Assembly: GCA_963204725.1 (NCBI GenBank)
Contig: CAUJHH010000040.1
Location: forward strand, 62,001-126,000
Source of the DNA: Planctomycetota bacterium
Lineage (GTDB): Bacteria; Planctomycetota; Phycisphaerae; Phycisphaerales; UBA1924
Direction: 5' to 3'
DNA: 64,000 bases
Shown: positions 46,376 to 54,459 of the stretch, piece after piece
Numbering within the stretch: the first letter of the stretch is position 1
Layout: each line of letters opens with the position of its first letter
Notes under the pieces: model-generated
Told to the model about the DNA's origin: nothing
What the model saw: only the letters and a program-made list of their open reading frames with translations
Databases searched by the model: none
Position numbers and translations under genes: made by a program

Positions 46376-47071
46376 ATGGGATACACGGGAGCGGATGGAT
46401 TGATTCTGATCGGCGGGGGCGGGCACGCGTTGGTTGTGGCGGAAGCCGCGGCGATGGCGGGGCGGCCGATCCGTGGCTTTCTTGACGACGACGGCGCGGC
46501 CGCGCTCGGGACGACCGAGGGGATCCTGACGGCGCCGGGATCGCCGGTGCTGACCATCGAGCGGCTCGGTGGGATGGCGGACGCGTCGAGACTGGAGCGG
46601 TTCGGCCGGTGCGAGGTGATCCTCGCGATCGGCGACCTGCGGGCGCGGCGGGAACTGATCGGGTTTCTCGGCGAGGCGGGGGGGCTTCCGACGGGCGTGA
46701 AGATCGCGACGATCATCCATCCGCGCGCGATCGTGTCGCCGAGTGCGATGATCGAGCCGGGCGTGTTCATCGGGCCGGGGGCGGTGGTCCACACGCGTGC
46801 CAGGATCGGGGCGCACGCGATCATTAACTCGTGCGCGATCGTCGAGCACGAGTGCGAGATCGGTGAGAACACGCACGTCGCGCCCGGGGCGGCAATGGGC
46901 GGGCGGGTCAGGATTCAGACGGATGTGCTGGTCGGGATCGGATCGAGGATCCTGCCGAACCTGGAGATCGGGCGGGGATCAACGATCGGGGCCGGCGCTG
47001 TCGTCACGCGGAAGATCGGCGGGCTTCAGACTGTCATCGGCTTTCCCGTCGGACGCCGGGATACCGACTGA
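46376..47071 (+). CDS. NeuD-family acetyltransferase (left-handed beta-helix)
   Basis: A 231-residue sugar O-acyltransferase of the NeuD type. It begins with a small N-terminal nucleotide-binding-like part (GLILIGGGGHALVVAEAA) and then a hexapeptide-repeat domain (IIHPRAIVSPSAMIEPGVFIGPGAVVHTRARIG, IGENTHVAPGAAMGGRVRIQTDV) that folds as a left-handed beta-helix. It transfers acetyl or another acyl group from CoA to a sugar of a surface polysaccharide. Its 3' end overlaps the PEGA-lipoprotein gene on the other strand by 93 bp. No sialic-acid cluster is seen around it. Confidence 0.88.
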   Translation: MGYTGADGLILIGGGGHALVVAEAAAMAGRPIRGFLDDDGAAALGTTEGILTAPGSPVLTIERLGGMADASRLERFGRCEVILAIGDLRARRELIGFLGEAGGLPTGVKIATIIHPRAIVSPSAMIEPGVFIGPGAVVHTRARIGAHAIINSCAIVEHECEIGENTHVAPGAAMGGRVRIQTDVLVGIGSRILPNLEIGRGSTIGAGAVVTRKIGGLQTVIGFPVGRRDTD

Positions 47072-47548
47072 GTCGGGTTGCGGCGCGGGTGCGGGTCCGA
47101 GTTGGTCGCGCAGGGCGTGGGCTCGATCGATCATGCCGCTCTCGAACTGATCTTTCGGCATGGTGGACGCGAGCGCCGGCGACAGTTCAAAGTGCCACTT
47201 GATGGTGCTTTTGGCGCCGGGGACGGCTTCGGCGATGAGGTCCGGGCCGGGGAAGTCCCACCATGGCGTGCTGGCATCGCCGACGGTCTGGAGCGTGTCG
47301 TAGCCGTCGAGCTCGAGGCGCACGTCGTACTTGCCGTAGTGCTTGAAGTTCGCCTCGGTCGGTGTGCGGCCGACCTCGACATCGTTGACCCAGACGAGTG
47401 CGCCGGTGGGCTCGGAGGTGATGGAGATGCGGCGTTCGACGCAGCCGGTGAGGAGAGGCACGAAGGCACAAAGGCACAGAGAAGAAAGCGAACAGCGAAC
47501 AGCGAACAGCGATCTGCTACACCGACTTGTCGAAGCGTTGTGTGTCAT
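46979..47548 (-). CDS. PEGA-domain lipoprotein
   Basis: A 189-residue lipoprotein. The signal peptide ends LLTGC, a clear lipobox. The mature part begins with ITSEPTGALVWVNDVEVGRTPTEANFKHYGKYDVRLELDGYD, a PEGA domain (a beta-sandwich common in surface and peptidoglycan-associated proteins), and ends in a Pro/Asp-rich tail. The region coding for the signal (47456-47512) consists of two tandem octamer or heptamer repeats, so the hydrophobic stretch is translated repeat DNA. The last 93 bp overlap the neuD-like gene on the plus strand. Confidence 0.75.
   Translation of the reverse strand: MTHNASTSRCSRSLFAVRCSLSSLCLCAFVPLLTGCVERRISITSEPTGALVWVNDVEVGRTPTEANFKHYGKYDVRLELDGYDTLQTVGDASTPWWDFPGPDLIAEAVPGAKSTIKWHFELSPALASTMPKDQFESGMIDRAHALRDQLGPAPAPQPDSVGIPASDGKADDSLKPADLPRDDSAGPDR
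47456..47512. repeat. Two tandem short repeats inside the PEGA lipoprotein signal peptide
   Basis: Plus-strand 47456-47479 is three 8-base units (AGGCACGA, AGGCACAA, AGGCACAG); 47487-47512 is three exact AGCGAAC units plus a partial one. Both lie in the region coding for the N-terminus of the PEGA lipoprotein. Confidence 0.85.
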
Positions 47549-47583
47549 CTGGCGCTCGCTTGGTTCATTCCATTGCCCATTCC

Positions 47584-47611
47584 ACGCCCTCCCTTACGGT
47601 CGGGCTGCTTG
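47584..47611. repeat. 28-bp dispersed repeat, copy 1
   Basis: ACGCCCTCCCTTACGGTCGG followed by GCTGCTTG, differing by one base from 50864-50891. It ends 3 bp from the stop codon of lptB. Its GCCC / GGGC ends could form a weak stem. Confidence 0.8.
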
Positions 47612-47614
47612 TAC

Positions 47615-48388
47615 CTACTCCACGGCGACGGGGGAGGCGTTGTGATCGACGGGGTCGTCGAATTCGTCGCCCCGGAAGAGGGAGCCGAGGTAGACGCGCT
47701 TGACGGTTTCGTTGTTGATGAGCTCGCGGGGTGCGCCCTCGGCGAACTTCTTGCCGCTGTCGATGATGTAGGCGCGGTCGCAGACGCGGAGGGTCTGCTG
47801 GACGTTGTGGTCGGTGATGAGGAAGGCGATGCCGGTGGAGGCGAGTCGTCGGATCTCGGCCTGGAGGTCTTCGACGGCGATGGGGTCTACGCCGCTGAAG
47901 GGCTCGTCGAGGAGAATGAGGCGCGGGTTGGTGACGAGGGCGCGGGCGATCTCGAGCTTGCGACGCTCGCCGCCGGAGCAGGTTCGAGCGGCGTGCCTGG
48001 CCTTGTGGGTGAGCCCGAACTGGGCGAGGAGTTCCGAGGCGCGGCGCTTGCGTGCGGCGCGTCCGAGGGAGAGGGTCTCGAGGATGGCGAGGAGGTTCTG
48101 CTCGCAGGTGAGGCGCTGGAAGACGCTGGGTTCCTGGGAGAGGTAGCCCATGCCGAGGCGTGCGCGCCGGTACATGGGGAGGTAGGTGATGTCCTTGCCG
48201 TCGAACCAGACCTGGCCGTCGTCGGCCTCGATCATGCCGATGGTCATGCGGAAGGAGGTCGTCTTGCCCGCGCCGTTGCGCCCGAGGAGGCCGACGATCT
48301 CCGCCTTGCCGACGTGGAACGAGACACCGGCGACGACCTCGCGGCCGGCGTAAGACTTTCGCAGGTTCTGGGCGTCAAGGAGGGGCAT
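47615..48388 (-). CDS. lptB: Lipopolysaccharide export ATPase LptB
   Basis: A 257-residue ABC ATPase. Walker A is GRNGAGKTT, the signature is CSGGERRKLEIARAL, Walker B is LILLDEPFSGVDPIAVEDLQ, and the switch His is in ITDHNVQQTLRVCDRAYIID, which is the LptB/branched-chain-ATPase pattern; YLPMYRRARLGMGYLSQEPSVFQRL is LptB-specific in style. It powers export of lipopolysaccharide through LptFG and the Lpt bridge to the outer membrane. The other Lpt genes are not in this window. Confidence 0.92.
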   Translation of the reverse strand: MPLLDAQNLRKSYAGREVVAGVSFHVGKAEIVGLLGRNGAGKTTSFRMTIGMIEADDGQVWFDGKDITYLPMYRRARLGMGYLSQEPSVFQRLTCEQNLLAILETLSLGRAARKRRASELLAQFGLTHKARHAARTCSGGERRKLEIARALVTNPRLILLDEPFSGVDPIAVEDLQAEIRRLASTGIAFLITDHNVQQTLRVCDRAYIIDSGKKFAEGAPRELINNETVKRVYLGSLFRGDEFDDPVDHNASPVAVE

Positions 48389-48442
48389 CGGGACGGGATG
48401 GTAGGTGGCGATGTCCCGAGTTTGTGCCAGCGCCGGGGCGCG

Positions 48443-49330
48443 CTATGTGGTGTCGTCGGGGGTGGCGAGAGCGAGGGCGGGGTCGGGCGGGTGGGAGAAG
48501 AAGGATGCGGCGTCGAAGTTGGGATCGTCGAGGTCGGAGACGTCGATCCCGAGTGAGGCGGCGAGGGCTTCCAGGTGTGCGGTGAGTTCCTCGAGTGAGA
48601 GGGGCGCTCCAGCGGCGAGGGGAGCGGCATGACGCTCAGGGGGAGAGGTTTGGAACGCGGGGGACGCGGAGGGCCTCGGAGATGATGGGGCGGGAGTCGT
48701 GGAGATGGACGATGGGGAGTGGGCCGTGGGCAAGGGAGTGGTCGCTCGTGGAGAAGGCGAGGCGTTGTGCGGCGCGGGTTCCGGCTCGCGCCCCAGCGGC
48801 TCAGCGGTAACTCGCGGCACGCGCGCGGTCGGCGCTTCGGCGGCGCGCGTCGCGCGGAGTGTGTTGCGTGCGGCGGCGATGTCGGCGTCTGTGAGCGGTG
48901 TGAGGCGAGAGAAGCGGTAGAGGAGCCACGCGGCCTTGCGAGCATGGATGGAAGCACGCAGGTAGCCCGGGTCGAGGGGATCGGCGGGGCGCGGGGTTGC
49001 GTTGAAGGTTTCGAGCGTCTTGACGGTGGTGTGAACGGCGTGGGAGAGATTGAGCGCGCCGACGTAGCGGACGTGCGAGTAGGCCGCGGATTCGTGGAGG
49101 GCCATGTGCTCGCGGGTGGAGGGGAGCGCGAGCCAGGCGAGAAGGGTGTCGAGTGTGAGGCCGTGCTTCTCGGCGACGGATGCGAGGGAGTGGTGGGGGG
49201 AGGCGAGGTCACTCAGCAGTGACAGAGTGACGGAGTGACCGAGTGATGCAGAAGAGGGCCATGGGGAAGATGGATCGCCGCTCTGGAGAGCGGGGTTGGA
49301 GGGGGAAGTTGTCGCGGCGGGAGCGACCAT
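48443..49330 (-). CDS. Hypothetical protein with helix-turn-helix-like N-terminal half
   Basis: A 295-residue protein. SLASVAEKHGLTLDTLLAWLALPSTREHM resembles a helix-turn-helix (helix, turn GLT, recognition helix), so it may bind DNA. The middle is a helical region (TPLTDADIAAARNTLRA), then about 80 residues of Pro/Ser/Thr/Ala-rich linker, ending in an acidic helical segment (SLEELTAHLEALAASLGIDVSDLDD). The first 30 residues contain the product of a tandem octamer repeat (49218-49249), so the true start may be later. It begins 1 kb from the next gene in a repeat-rich region. Function unknown. Confidence 0.6.
   Translation of the reverse strand: MVAPAATTSPSNPALQSGDPSSPWPSSASLGHSVTLSLLSDLASPHHSLASVAEKHGLTLDTLLAWLALPSTREHMALHESAAYSHVRYVGALNLSHAVHTTVKTLETFNATPRPADPLDPGYLRASIHARKAAWLLYRFSRLTPLTDADIAAARNTLRATRAAEAPTARVPRVTAEPLGREPEPAPHNASPSPRATTPLPTAHSPSSISTTPAPSSPRPSASPAFQTSPPERHAAPLAAGAPLSLEELTAHLEALAASLGIDVSDLDDPNFDAASFFSHPPDPALALATPDDTT
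49218..49249. repeat. Tandem octamer array AGTGACNN x4
   Basis: Four 8-base units: AGTGACAG, AGTGACGG, AGTGACCG, AGTGATGC. They lie in the 5' coding part of the HTH-like gene (minus strand), where one-unit changes would shift the reading frame. Confidence 0.85.
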
Positions 49331-49390
49331 GCGACGACGGTACAGGATGGCGCGGCGGAATCAAGCGCGATGTTGCGGGAGGAGGCGTTG

Positions 49391-49414
49391 TCACTGACAA
49401 CAGTCTGTCAGTGA
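49391..49414. repeat. Perfect 9-bp inverted repeat upstream of the HTH-like gene
   Basis: TCACTGACA pairs with TGTCAGTGA around a 6-base loop, 61 bp from the start codon of the HTH-like gene. It could be an operator or a leader stem; role unknown. Confidence 0.5.
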
Positions 49415-49530
49415 GAGAGAGTCAAGGAGGGAGGGACGGGAAATAGCAGATCGCAGAGGGCCAGAGGGCAGACAAACGGAGGGGGTGTTGAGCACGTGGT
49501 GGGAAGGGGAGGCGGAGGTTGGATGCGGCG

Positions 49531-49550
49531 CAGAGGGGCGAGCCCCTCTG
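49531..49550. repeat. 9-bp hairpin with GA apex
   Basis: CAGAGGGGC / GCCCCTCTG around a two-base GA. The same shape (9-bp arms, GA apex) recurs 30 bp on at 49580-49599. Confidence 0.7.
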
Positions 49551-49572
49551 CAACTCCCCGAGGAAGCTTCAG

Positions 49573-49772
49573 TCGCTGACCACGCGTTGAAACGCGTGGC
49601 AACGATCCGTGCGGCGAAGCGGCGAAGAGACGTCGCCTCCGGCGACTCGAAGGCGTTTGAAGGATGCGCTGCGCGGCGTGATGTCTCCCAGGGCGTCGTT
49701 CGTGGCTTTGCCACTCACTTGCCCTGGGCTTTGGCTAGGGCGGCCCGTTGGGCCTTCAAGGCGGCGTCGCCT
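49573..49772. repeat. Hairpin-rich 200-bp repeat, copy 1
   Basis: Almost identical (about 4 differences in 200, no indels) to 49891-50090, a period of 318 bp. It holds: stem CCACGCGTT / AACGCGTGG with GA apex (49580-49599); GTCGCC / GGCGAC (49632-49646); an 8-bp outer stem CCCAGGGC / GCCCTGGG (49687-49694 with 49721-49728) enclosing GTGGC-TTT-GCCAC (49702-49714); and GGCCC-GTT-GGGCC (49742-49754). The region is between two hypothetical genes and no gene is assigned to it. Open frames run through it because 318 is a multiple of three. Confidence 0.85.
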
Positions 49773-49890
49773 CTTGCAACCATCGCTCGCCCGCTTCGCG
49801 GGCTTGCAGAGGAAGAGACGTGACGATTGCCTTTCGAAGGACAGAATGGTCCGCCCAAGGGGCGGGGAGGAGAAGAAGAGAGTGGGTGGG

Positions 49891-50090
49891 TCGCTGACCA
49901 CGCGATGAAACGCGTGGCAACGATCCGTGCGGCGAAGCGGCGAAGAGACGTCGCCTCCGGCGACTCGAAGGCGTTTAAAGGAAGCGCTGCGCGGCGTGAT
50001 GTCTCCCAGGGCGTCGTTCGTGGCTTCGCCACTCACTTGCCCTGGGCTTTGGCTAGGGCGGCCCGTTGGGCCTTCAAGGCGGCGTCGCCT
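49891..50090. repeat. Hairpin-rich 200-bp repeat, copy 2
   Basis: Matches copy 1 base for base except about four positions. The first stem is slightly changed (CCACGCG / CGCGTGG with a larger loop) and the inner stem loop is TTC instead of TTT, but all stems remain. It is followed by another GTCGCC-TTT-GGCGAC hairpin (50084-50098). The 118 bp between the copies contain two smaller hairpins (GCCCGC / GCGGGC and CCGCCC / GGGCGG). Confidence 0.85.
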
Positions 50091-50166
50091 TTGGCGACTG
50101 AAACGCTTCTTAGGGAAGGGCTTCGCGGCCGCTTCCAGTCGTTCGTGCACCGATGCGGCGAAGAGC

Positions 50167-50202
50167 ACCGAGGCTGGCCCCAAAGCGGGCCAGCCTCGGT
50201 GG
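50167..50202 (-). terminator. Very stable 15-bp hairpin, probable terminator
   Basis: A perfect 15-bp stem (CACCGAGGCTGGCCC / GGGCCAGCCTCGGTG) around loop CAAAGC, 28 bases downstream of the small frame at 50230-50325 on the minus strand. There is no U-run; the placement and strength support termination. Confidence 0.6.
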
Positions 50203-50229
50203 AACGGCGCAGGGTGAGTGTCAGTGCCA

Positions 50230-50325
50230 TCAGCCGTTTTGCGTCGGCGGCAGTTGCCGCGCATCGATTACTTGTCGCAGCACGGCGAAGCGGGCATCAA
50301 CATCACGCTGGTGGGGTGAGTCCAT
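50230..50325 (-). CDS. Possible 31-residue small protein
   Basis: A short frame (MDSPHQRDVDARFAVLRQVI then DARQLPPTQNG) starting 12 bp after the stop of the 138-residue gene, with AGGA just before its ATG and a strong hairpin 28 bp after its stop. The composition is protein-like. It may be a real small gene of the same transcript; translation is not proven. Confidence 0.35.
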   Translation of the reverse strand: MDSPHQRDVDARFAVLRQVIDARQLPPTQNG

Positions 50326-50337
50326 CAAGTCCTCGGG

Positions 50338-50754
50338 TCACTCACGCTCCTTCCGCTTGTTGAGTCGATCCCATGCATCCAAGCGCCGACCCATCCTATT
50401 GGTCTGACGCTCTCCCCTTGCTAGTTCCGCATTGAACTGCTCGACGATCTCGGCCGAAGGCTGGCATCGCTCCGTGCGGAAGCCGACCCACTCCGGAAAG
50501 AGTTGCTTGGCCACTTCCCACTCTTCGCCAAACGCAGAGTCGATGCCGCAGATCATGCACGTGCGGTGACGGATCACCGCGCGGAGCGCCCAAACAGCCC
50601 TGGTGACCGGTGGAATCTCGTCTGACGACCACACGCCACCCGACAGGAGTTCGTATGAAAACGTCGCGTTCGGATCCACCGTGCACATCGCCCGACAGGC
50701 GGGCGCGGCTTCTTCCAGCATCTCGCGAATCCGTTCGGACTTGGACCCTTGCAT
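50338..50754 (-). CDS. Hypothetical protein with CxxC motif
   Basis: A 138-residue, mostly helical cytoplasmic protein. It contains HRTCMICGIDSAFGEEWEVAKQLFPEW, where Cys-x-x-Cys could bind metal or be redox-active, and a basic end (NRMGRRLDAWDRLNKRKERE). No family recognised. It is followed by a possible 31-residue frame and a strong hairpin. The 28-bp repeat (50864-50891) lies 110 bp upstream of its start. Confidence 0.6.
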   Translation of the reverse strand: MQGSKSERIREMLEEAAPACRAMCTVDPNATFSYELLSGGVWSSDEIPPVTRAVWALRAVIRHRTCMICGIDSAFGEEWEVAKQLFPEWVGFRTERCQPSAEIVEQFNAELARGERQTNRMGRRLDAWDRLNKRKERE

Positions 50755-50863
50755 CGGTTGGCCCTCCGATCATTGAGACTACCACGAGACAGTCCAAGAA
50801 CAAGATCACCCGCGCCGCCCTCCGGCGTGGGGGGCGCTCGGGGCTCTTTTGAGACCCTTCAGA

Positions 50864-50891
50864 ACGCCCTCCCTCACGGTCGGGCTGCTTG
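50864..50891. repeat. 28-bp dispersed repeat, copy 2
   Basis: ACGCCCTCCCTCACGGTCGG then GCTGCTTG, one base different from 47584-47611. It lies 77 bp downstream of the stop codon of the ABC permease gene, the same relation to an ABC gene as copy 1. Confidence 0.8.
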
Positions 50892-50967
50892 CTCACGTAT
50901 CTTGATCACTGGCCAACCCGCATGCGAGGCGTTGTCCCCTGCGCGGCGTGTGCGAGCGCGGGCACGC

Positions 50968-52206
50968 TCACTCGTGGCGGAGGGCCTCGATCGGGTCGAG
51001 ACGTGCGGCCTTGATCGCCGGGAACATGCCGAAGATGACGCCGGTTGCGCCGGAGAAGGCGACGGCGACGATGATCGCCCAGGGTGGGACGGTGGCGCGT
51101 TCCATGGCGTCGGGGCTTGAGAGCCGGAGGCCCAGGGTTGCGGCCTGTCCGAGCGCGACGCCGACGAGTCCTCCGACGAGGCAGAGGACGACGGCTTCGA
51201 CCAGGAACTGGTTGAGGATGATGGCGGGGCGTGCGCCGACGGCCTTGCGCAGGCCGATCTCGCGGGTGCGTTCGGAGACGGAGACGAGCATGATGTTCAT
51301 GATGCCGATGCCGCCGACGAGGAGGGCGATGGAGACGACGCCTCCGGCGATGGCGGTGATTCCGGCGGCCATTTTGTTGAACTGGTCGATGATGCTCTGG
51401 AGGACCTCGATGCGGAAGGTGTCTTCTTCTTCGGGCCCGAGGCCGCGGGCTTTGCGGAGGACGAAGCGGACTTCCTCCTTGCCCTCGTCGGCCATCTTTG
51501 GATCGCGGAGCTGCGCGATGCAGTCGATCCAGTTGTACGGGTTCATCTGATAGGAGGTCTCGAAGGGGATGTAGATCTCGGACTGGGAGTCTCCGCCTCC
51601 GAACATGGGGGAGGTCTCTTTGGTCTCGACGATGCCGACGATGAGGAAGCGGCGTCCCTTGATGTCGATGAAGCGTCCGACGGAGTCGGTGGGGAGTTCG
51701 AGCTCTTCGATCGCTTTGTCGTTGATGAGGCAGACCTGGCGGCGTTCGTCCATGTCGATGCGGAAGAAGGGGCGGCCGCGTGAGACGAGGCGGTTTTCGA
51801 TCTCGTGCCATTCGGGCCAGATGCCGGTGACGAGTGCGCCCTTCTGGGTGACGCGTCCGGCGGTGACGTCGTAGCGTGCGTCGGCGGTCGGGGTGACGAG
51901 TTCGATGGCGTCGGCGTGTTCCTGGAGCAGGCCGATCTCGTCGAGGGAGATGCGGACGTCGCTCCATGAGATGGTGGTGCGCTGTTCGCGGGGGACCCAG
52001 CCCCAGATGAACATTTTCTTTGCGCCGAAGGTCTCGAACTCTTTGAGGACGAAGCCGCGCAGGCCGGACATCGCGCCGACGACGGCGATGACGGCGGCGA
52101 CGCCGATGATGATGCCGAGGGTGGTGAGGATCGCCCGCATCTTGTTGGCCCAGATCTGGCCGAGTGCGAGGACGACGGTCTGGAAGAGGACGCGGAAGAA
52201 GATCAT
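50968..52206 (-). CDS. MacB-like ABC transporter permease (FtsX-type)
   Basis: A 412-residue permease with four membrane segments: one near the N-terminus ([31 protein letters not shown]) and three at the C-terminus ([30 protein letters not shown] and two more), enclosing a large periplasmic MacB_PCD domain. [17 protein letters not shown] and [10 protein letters not shown] are the FtsX-family cytoplasmic signatures. It pairs with the ATPase gene whose stop overlaps its start by four bases (ATGA). It exports peptides, lipids or drugs; the substrate is unknown. Confidence 0.93.
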   Translation of the reverse strand: MIFFRVLFQTVVLALGQIWANKMRAILTTLGIIIGVAAVIAVVGAMSGLRGFVLKEFETFGAKKMFIWGWVPREQRTTISWSDVRISLDEIGLLQEHADAIELVTPTADARYDVTAGRVTQKGALVTGIWPEWHEIENRLVSRGRPFFRIDMDERRQVCLINDKAIEELELPTDSVGRFIDIKGRRFLIVGIVETKETSPMFGGGDSQSEIYIPFETSYQMNPYNWIDCIAQLRDPKMADEGKEEVRFVLRKARGLGPEEEDTFRIEVLQSIIDQFNKMAAGITAIAGGVVSIALLVGGIGIMNIMLVSVSERTREIGLRKAVGARPAIILNQFLVEAVVLCLVGGLVGVALGQAATLGLRLSSPDAMERATVPPWAIIVAVAFSGATGVIFGMFPAIKAARLDPIEALRHE

Positions 52207-52991
52207 GCCGAGGCCTCCACGGCGGATTGGGCCTTGCCTTGGGCCTCGGATGCGGCGAGGGCGCGGGTGGCGGCGGCGGCGCTCTTGACCCATTCGGTGT
52301 GGATGGGGTCTCTTTCGGTCGGGTGATCGGAGAGGATGCGTCCGTCGCGGAGGCGGACGATGCGCTGGGCGTGGCCGGCGACGTCTTCTTCGTGGGTGAC
52401 GATGACGATGGTCTGTCCCTCGTCGTGGAGCTGCTGGAAGAGCGAGATGATCTCGGCGGTGGTGGCGGAGTCGAGGTTGCCGGTGGGCTCATCGGCGAGG
52501 AGGATGGAGGGCTCGTTGACGAGGGCGCGGGCGATGGCGACGCGCTGGCGCTGGCCTCCGGAGAGCTGGTTGGGCTTGTGCTTCATGCGATCGGCGAGTC
52601 CGACGCGTTCCAGGGCGCGCTTGGCGAGGCGGCGGGCGGAGAGCCAGTTGCGAGAGGAGTAGATGAGGGGGAGCATGACGTTCTTGAGCGCGCTCTGGCG
52701 GGGGAGGAGCTCGAAGGACTGGAAGACGAAGCCGATCTCACGATTGCGGACGGAGGCGAGGGCGCCGGCGTTCATCTTGTGGGTGGGCTTCTTGTTGAGG
52801 ATGTAGGCACCGCGGGTGGGGCGGTCGAGGCATCCGAGGACGTTCATGAGCGTGCTCTTGCCGGAGCCGGAGGTGCCCATGATGGCGACGAACTCGTTCT
52901 TGTTGATGGTGAGATCGATGCCGCGGAGCGCGTGGACGCGTTCGACGCCGATCTTGTAGATCTTCTCGAGTTTCTTGATCTCGATGGTCAT
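52203..52991 (-). CDS. MacB-like ABC transporter ATPase
   Basis: A 262-residue ATPase. Walker [29 protein letters not shown] and Walker [14 protein letters not shown] are all present, and [26 protein letters not shown] is the LolD/MacB-type Q-loop. The last 40 residues are a charged Ala-rich tail. It energises the permease encoded next (4-base overlap). Together with the HlyD-like protein upstream (25 bp gap) it forms an ABC tripartite exporter. The ATG at 52991 is the family start. Confidence 0.93.
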   Translation of the reverse strand: MTIEIKKLEKIYKIGVERVHALRGIDLTINKNEFVAIMGTSGSGKSTLMNVLGCLDRPTRGAYILNKKPTHKMNAGALASVRNREIGFVFQSFELLPRQSALKNVMLPLIYSSRNWLSARRLAKRALERVGLADRMKHKPNQLSGGQRQRVAIARALVNEPSILLADEPTGNLDSATTAEIISLFQQLHDEGQTIVIVTHEEDVAGHAQRIVRLRDGRILSDHPTERDPIHTEWVKSAAAATRALAASEAQGKAQSAVEASA

Positions 52992-53016
52992 GTGGGTTGG
53001 CTGGTCCTGGGGGAGA

Positions 53017-54453
53017 TCAGAAGCCGCCCGAGGCGGGCGCGGCGGCTTCCTCGGTCTTCTTTGCCTCTGTCGTGGCGGGCTCGTCCGCTGTTGCGGCCTG
53101 GGTCTCAGTGGAGGCGTTTGCGGGTGTCTTGTCTGTTGCCGGCGGGACGGTCTTGCCGTTGGCTTTGGCGAGTCGATCCTGCTCGCGCTTGGCGGCGGCC
53201 TCGTCGGCGTCGACGATGAGGATGTCGTTCTTGAGGGCGGTGAGTTCGCGGAAGGGGCCGGCGACGACGCGATCGGTAGGATCGAGTCCGGCGAGGATAA
53301 CGGTGTGGGTGAGATCGCTGGGCCCGATGGAGACGGGCTTGGCGAGGGCTTTGCCGCCGTTGTCGACGAAGACGATGCGGGCGAAGACCTTTGAGGTGTC
53401 GATGATGGAGCTTGAGTCTGAGACTTCCTTGGGGAGTTCGTCGACGCGGCGGTCGAGGACTGCCTGGCTCGGGATTTTGAGGACGCCATCGAAGATCTCG
53501 ACTTCGATCTCTGTGTTGGCGGTGAGCCCGGAGAGGAGGGTCGTGCCCTCTGGGACGTCGACGCGGATCTCGACTTCGAAGAAGCCGGTGCCGTCGGCCT
53601 GGTTGACCTCGCGTTTGAGATTGATGCGTCCGACGGTGCCGGTGAGCTCGCCGTCGGGGTCGTATGGGGTGTAGATGCGGGCCTTCTGGCCGGGCTTGAC
53701 CGGCTTGATGTTGGTTTCGTCGACCTGCGCTTTGAGGAGCATGCGAGAGAGGTCGGCGATCTCCATGATGATGGAGCCGGGCGTGTTGAGCGTGCCGACG
53801 ACGACGAGCTCGCCGACTTCGGCGTTGAGCGTTGTCATGACGCCGTCGATGGGCGAGATCATCACGGTGTTATCGAGGTCTTTCTGGGCCGCGACGACGT
53901 CGGCTTCGGAACTCATGATCTCCGCGTCGAGCGTGTCGCGCGAGGAGAGCGATTGGAGGTAGGTTGCCTCGGCGCGTTCGAGGTCGCTCTTTGGGGTGTC
54001 GCCGGAGTCGAAGAGTTCTTTGGCTCGTCCGAACTCGGCCTGGGCGCGCATGAGCTCGGCCTTGACGCCTCCGATGCGGGCCTTGGTCGCTGCGAGGCGT
54101 GCCATCGCGGAATCGACGCGGGCCTTGAGATCGACGGAGTCGAGGCGGCAGACGACGTCGCCGGCCTTGACGTGGTCGCCTGCACGGAAGGGGAGGGCGG
54201 TGATGCGGGCCGAGACCTGGGCGCTGATCTTGACGTTGGTTTCCGGCTCGATGACGCCGGGCGCGCTCACGGTCTTGATCAGCAGTCCCCGTTCAACTGC
54301 GACCAGCCGGACCTCTTTGGCCTTGGTGCCGGGTTTGAAGGACTGCATCAACTCCTTGCCTTTGGCGGAGTTGATGAAGAAGTACCCGCCGACGGAAACA
54401 GCGGTGACAAAGAGAACCAGGGCGACGCCCAGTCCGATCAGCCATTTGAGCAC
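53017..54453 (-). CDS. Periplasmic adaptor subunit (MacA/HlyD family)
   Basis: A 478-residue membrane-fusion protein. It has one N-terminal membrane helix ([22 protein letters not shown]), a biotinyl-lipoyl-like domain ([25 protein letters not shown]), a long alpha-helical hairpin ([28 protein letters not shown]), and beta-barrel parts with [22 protein letters not shown]. The last 50 residues are Ala/Thr/Lys-rich. The start is a GTG at 54453, five bases after GGAGG; a GTG two codons upstream is an alternative. It joins the inner-membrane ATPase/permease to an outer-membrane channel; no TolC gene is adjacent. Confidence 0.92.
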   Translation of the reverse strand: MLKWLIGLGVALVLFVTAVSVGGYFFINSAKGKELMQSFKPGTKAKEVRLVAVERGLLIKTVSAPGVIEPETNVKISAQVSARITALPFRAGDHVKAGDVVCRLDSVDLKARVDSAMARLAATKARIGGVKAELMRAQAEFGRAKELFDSGDTPKSDLERAEATYLQSLSSRDTLDAEIMSSEADVVAAQKDLDNTVMISPIDGVMTTLNAEVGELVVVGTLNTPGSIIMEIADLSRMLLKAQVDETNIKPVKPGQKARIYTPYDPDGELTGTVGRINLKREVNQADGTGFFEVEIRVDVPEGTTLLSGLTANTEIEVEIFDGVLKIPSQAVLDRRVDELPKEVSDSSSIIDTSKVFARIVFVDNGGKALAKPVSIGPSDLTHTVILAGLDPTDRVVAGPFRELTALKNDILIVDADEAAAKREQDRLAKANGKTVPPATDKTPANASTETQAATADEPATTEAKKTEEAAAPASGGF

Positions 54454-54459
54454 GAGCAC

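Noticed and set aside
47078-48556. 492-residue plus-strand frame over lptB
   Set aside because: Low-complexity Gly/Glu/Asp product antisense to lptB, which has all ABC ATPase motifs.
49573-50090. CRISPR array
   Set aside because: Only two 200-bp copies, not many short repeats with unique spacers, and no cas genes nearby.
49569-50264. 231-residue minus-strand frame through the repeat region
   Set aside because: It exists because the 318-bp repeat period is a multiple of three; the product is a duplicated Arg/Ser/Pro-rich sequence with no family likeness.
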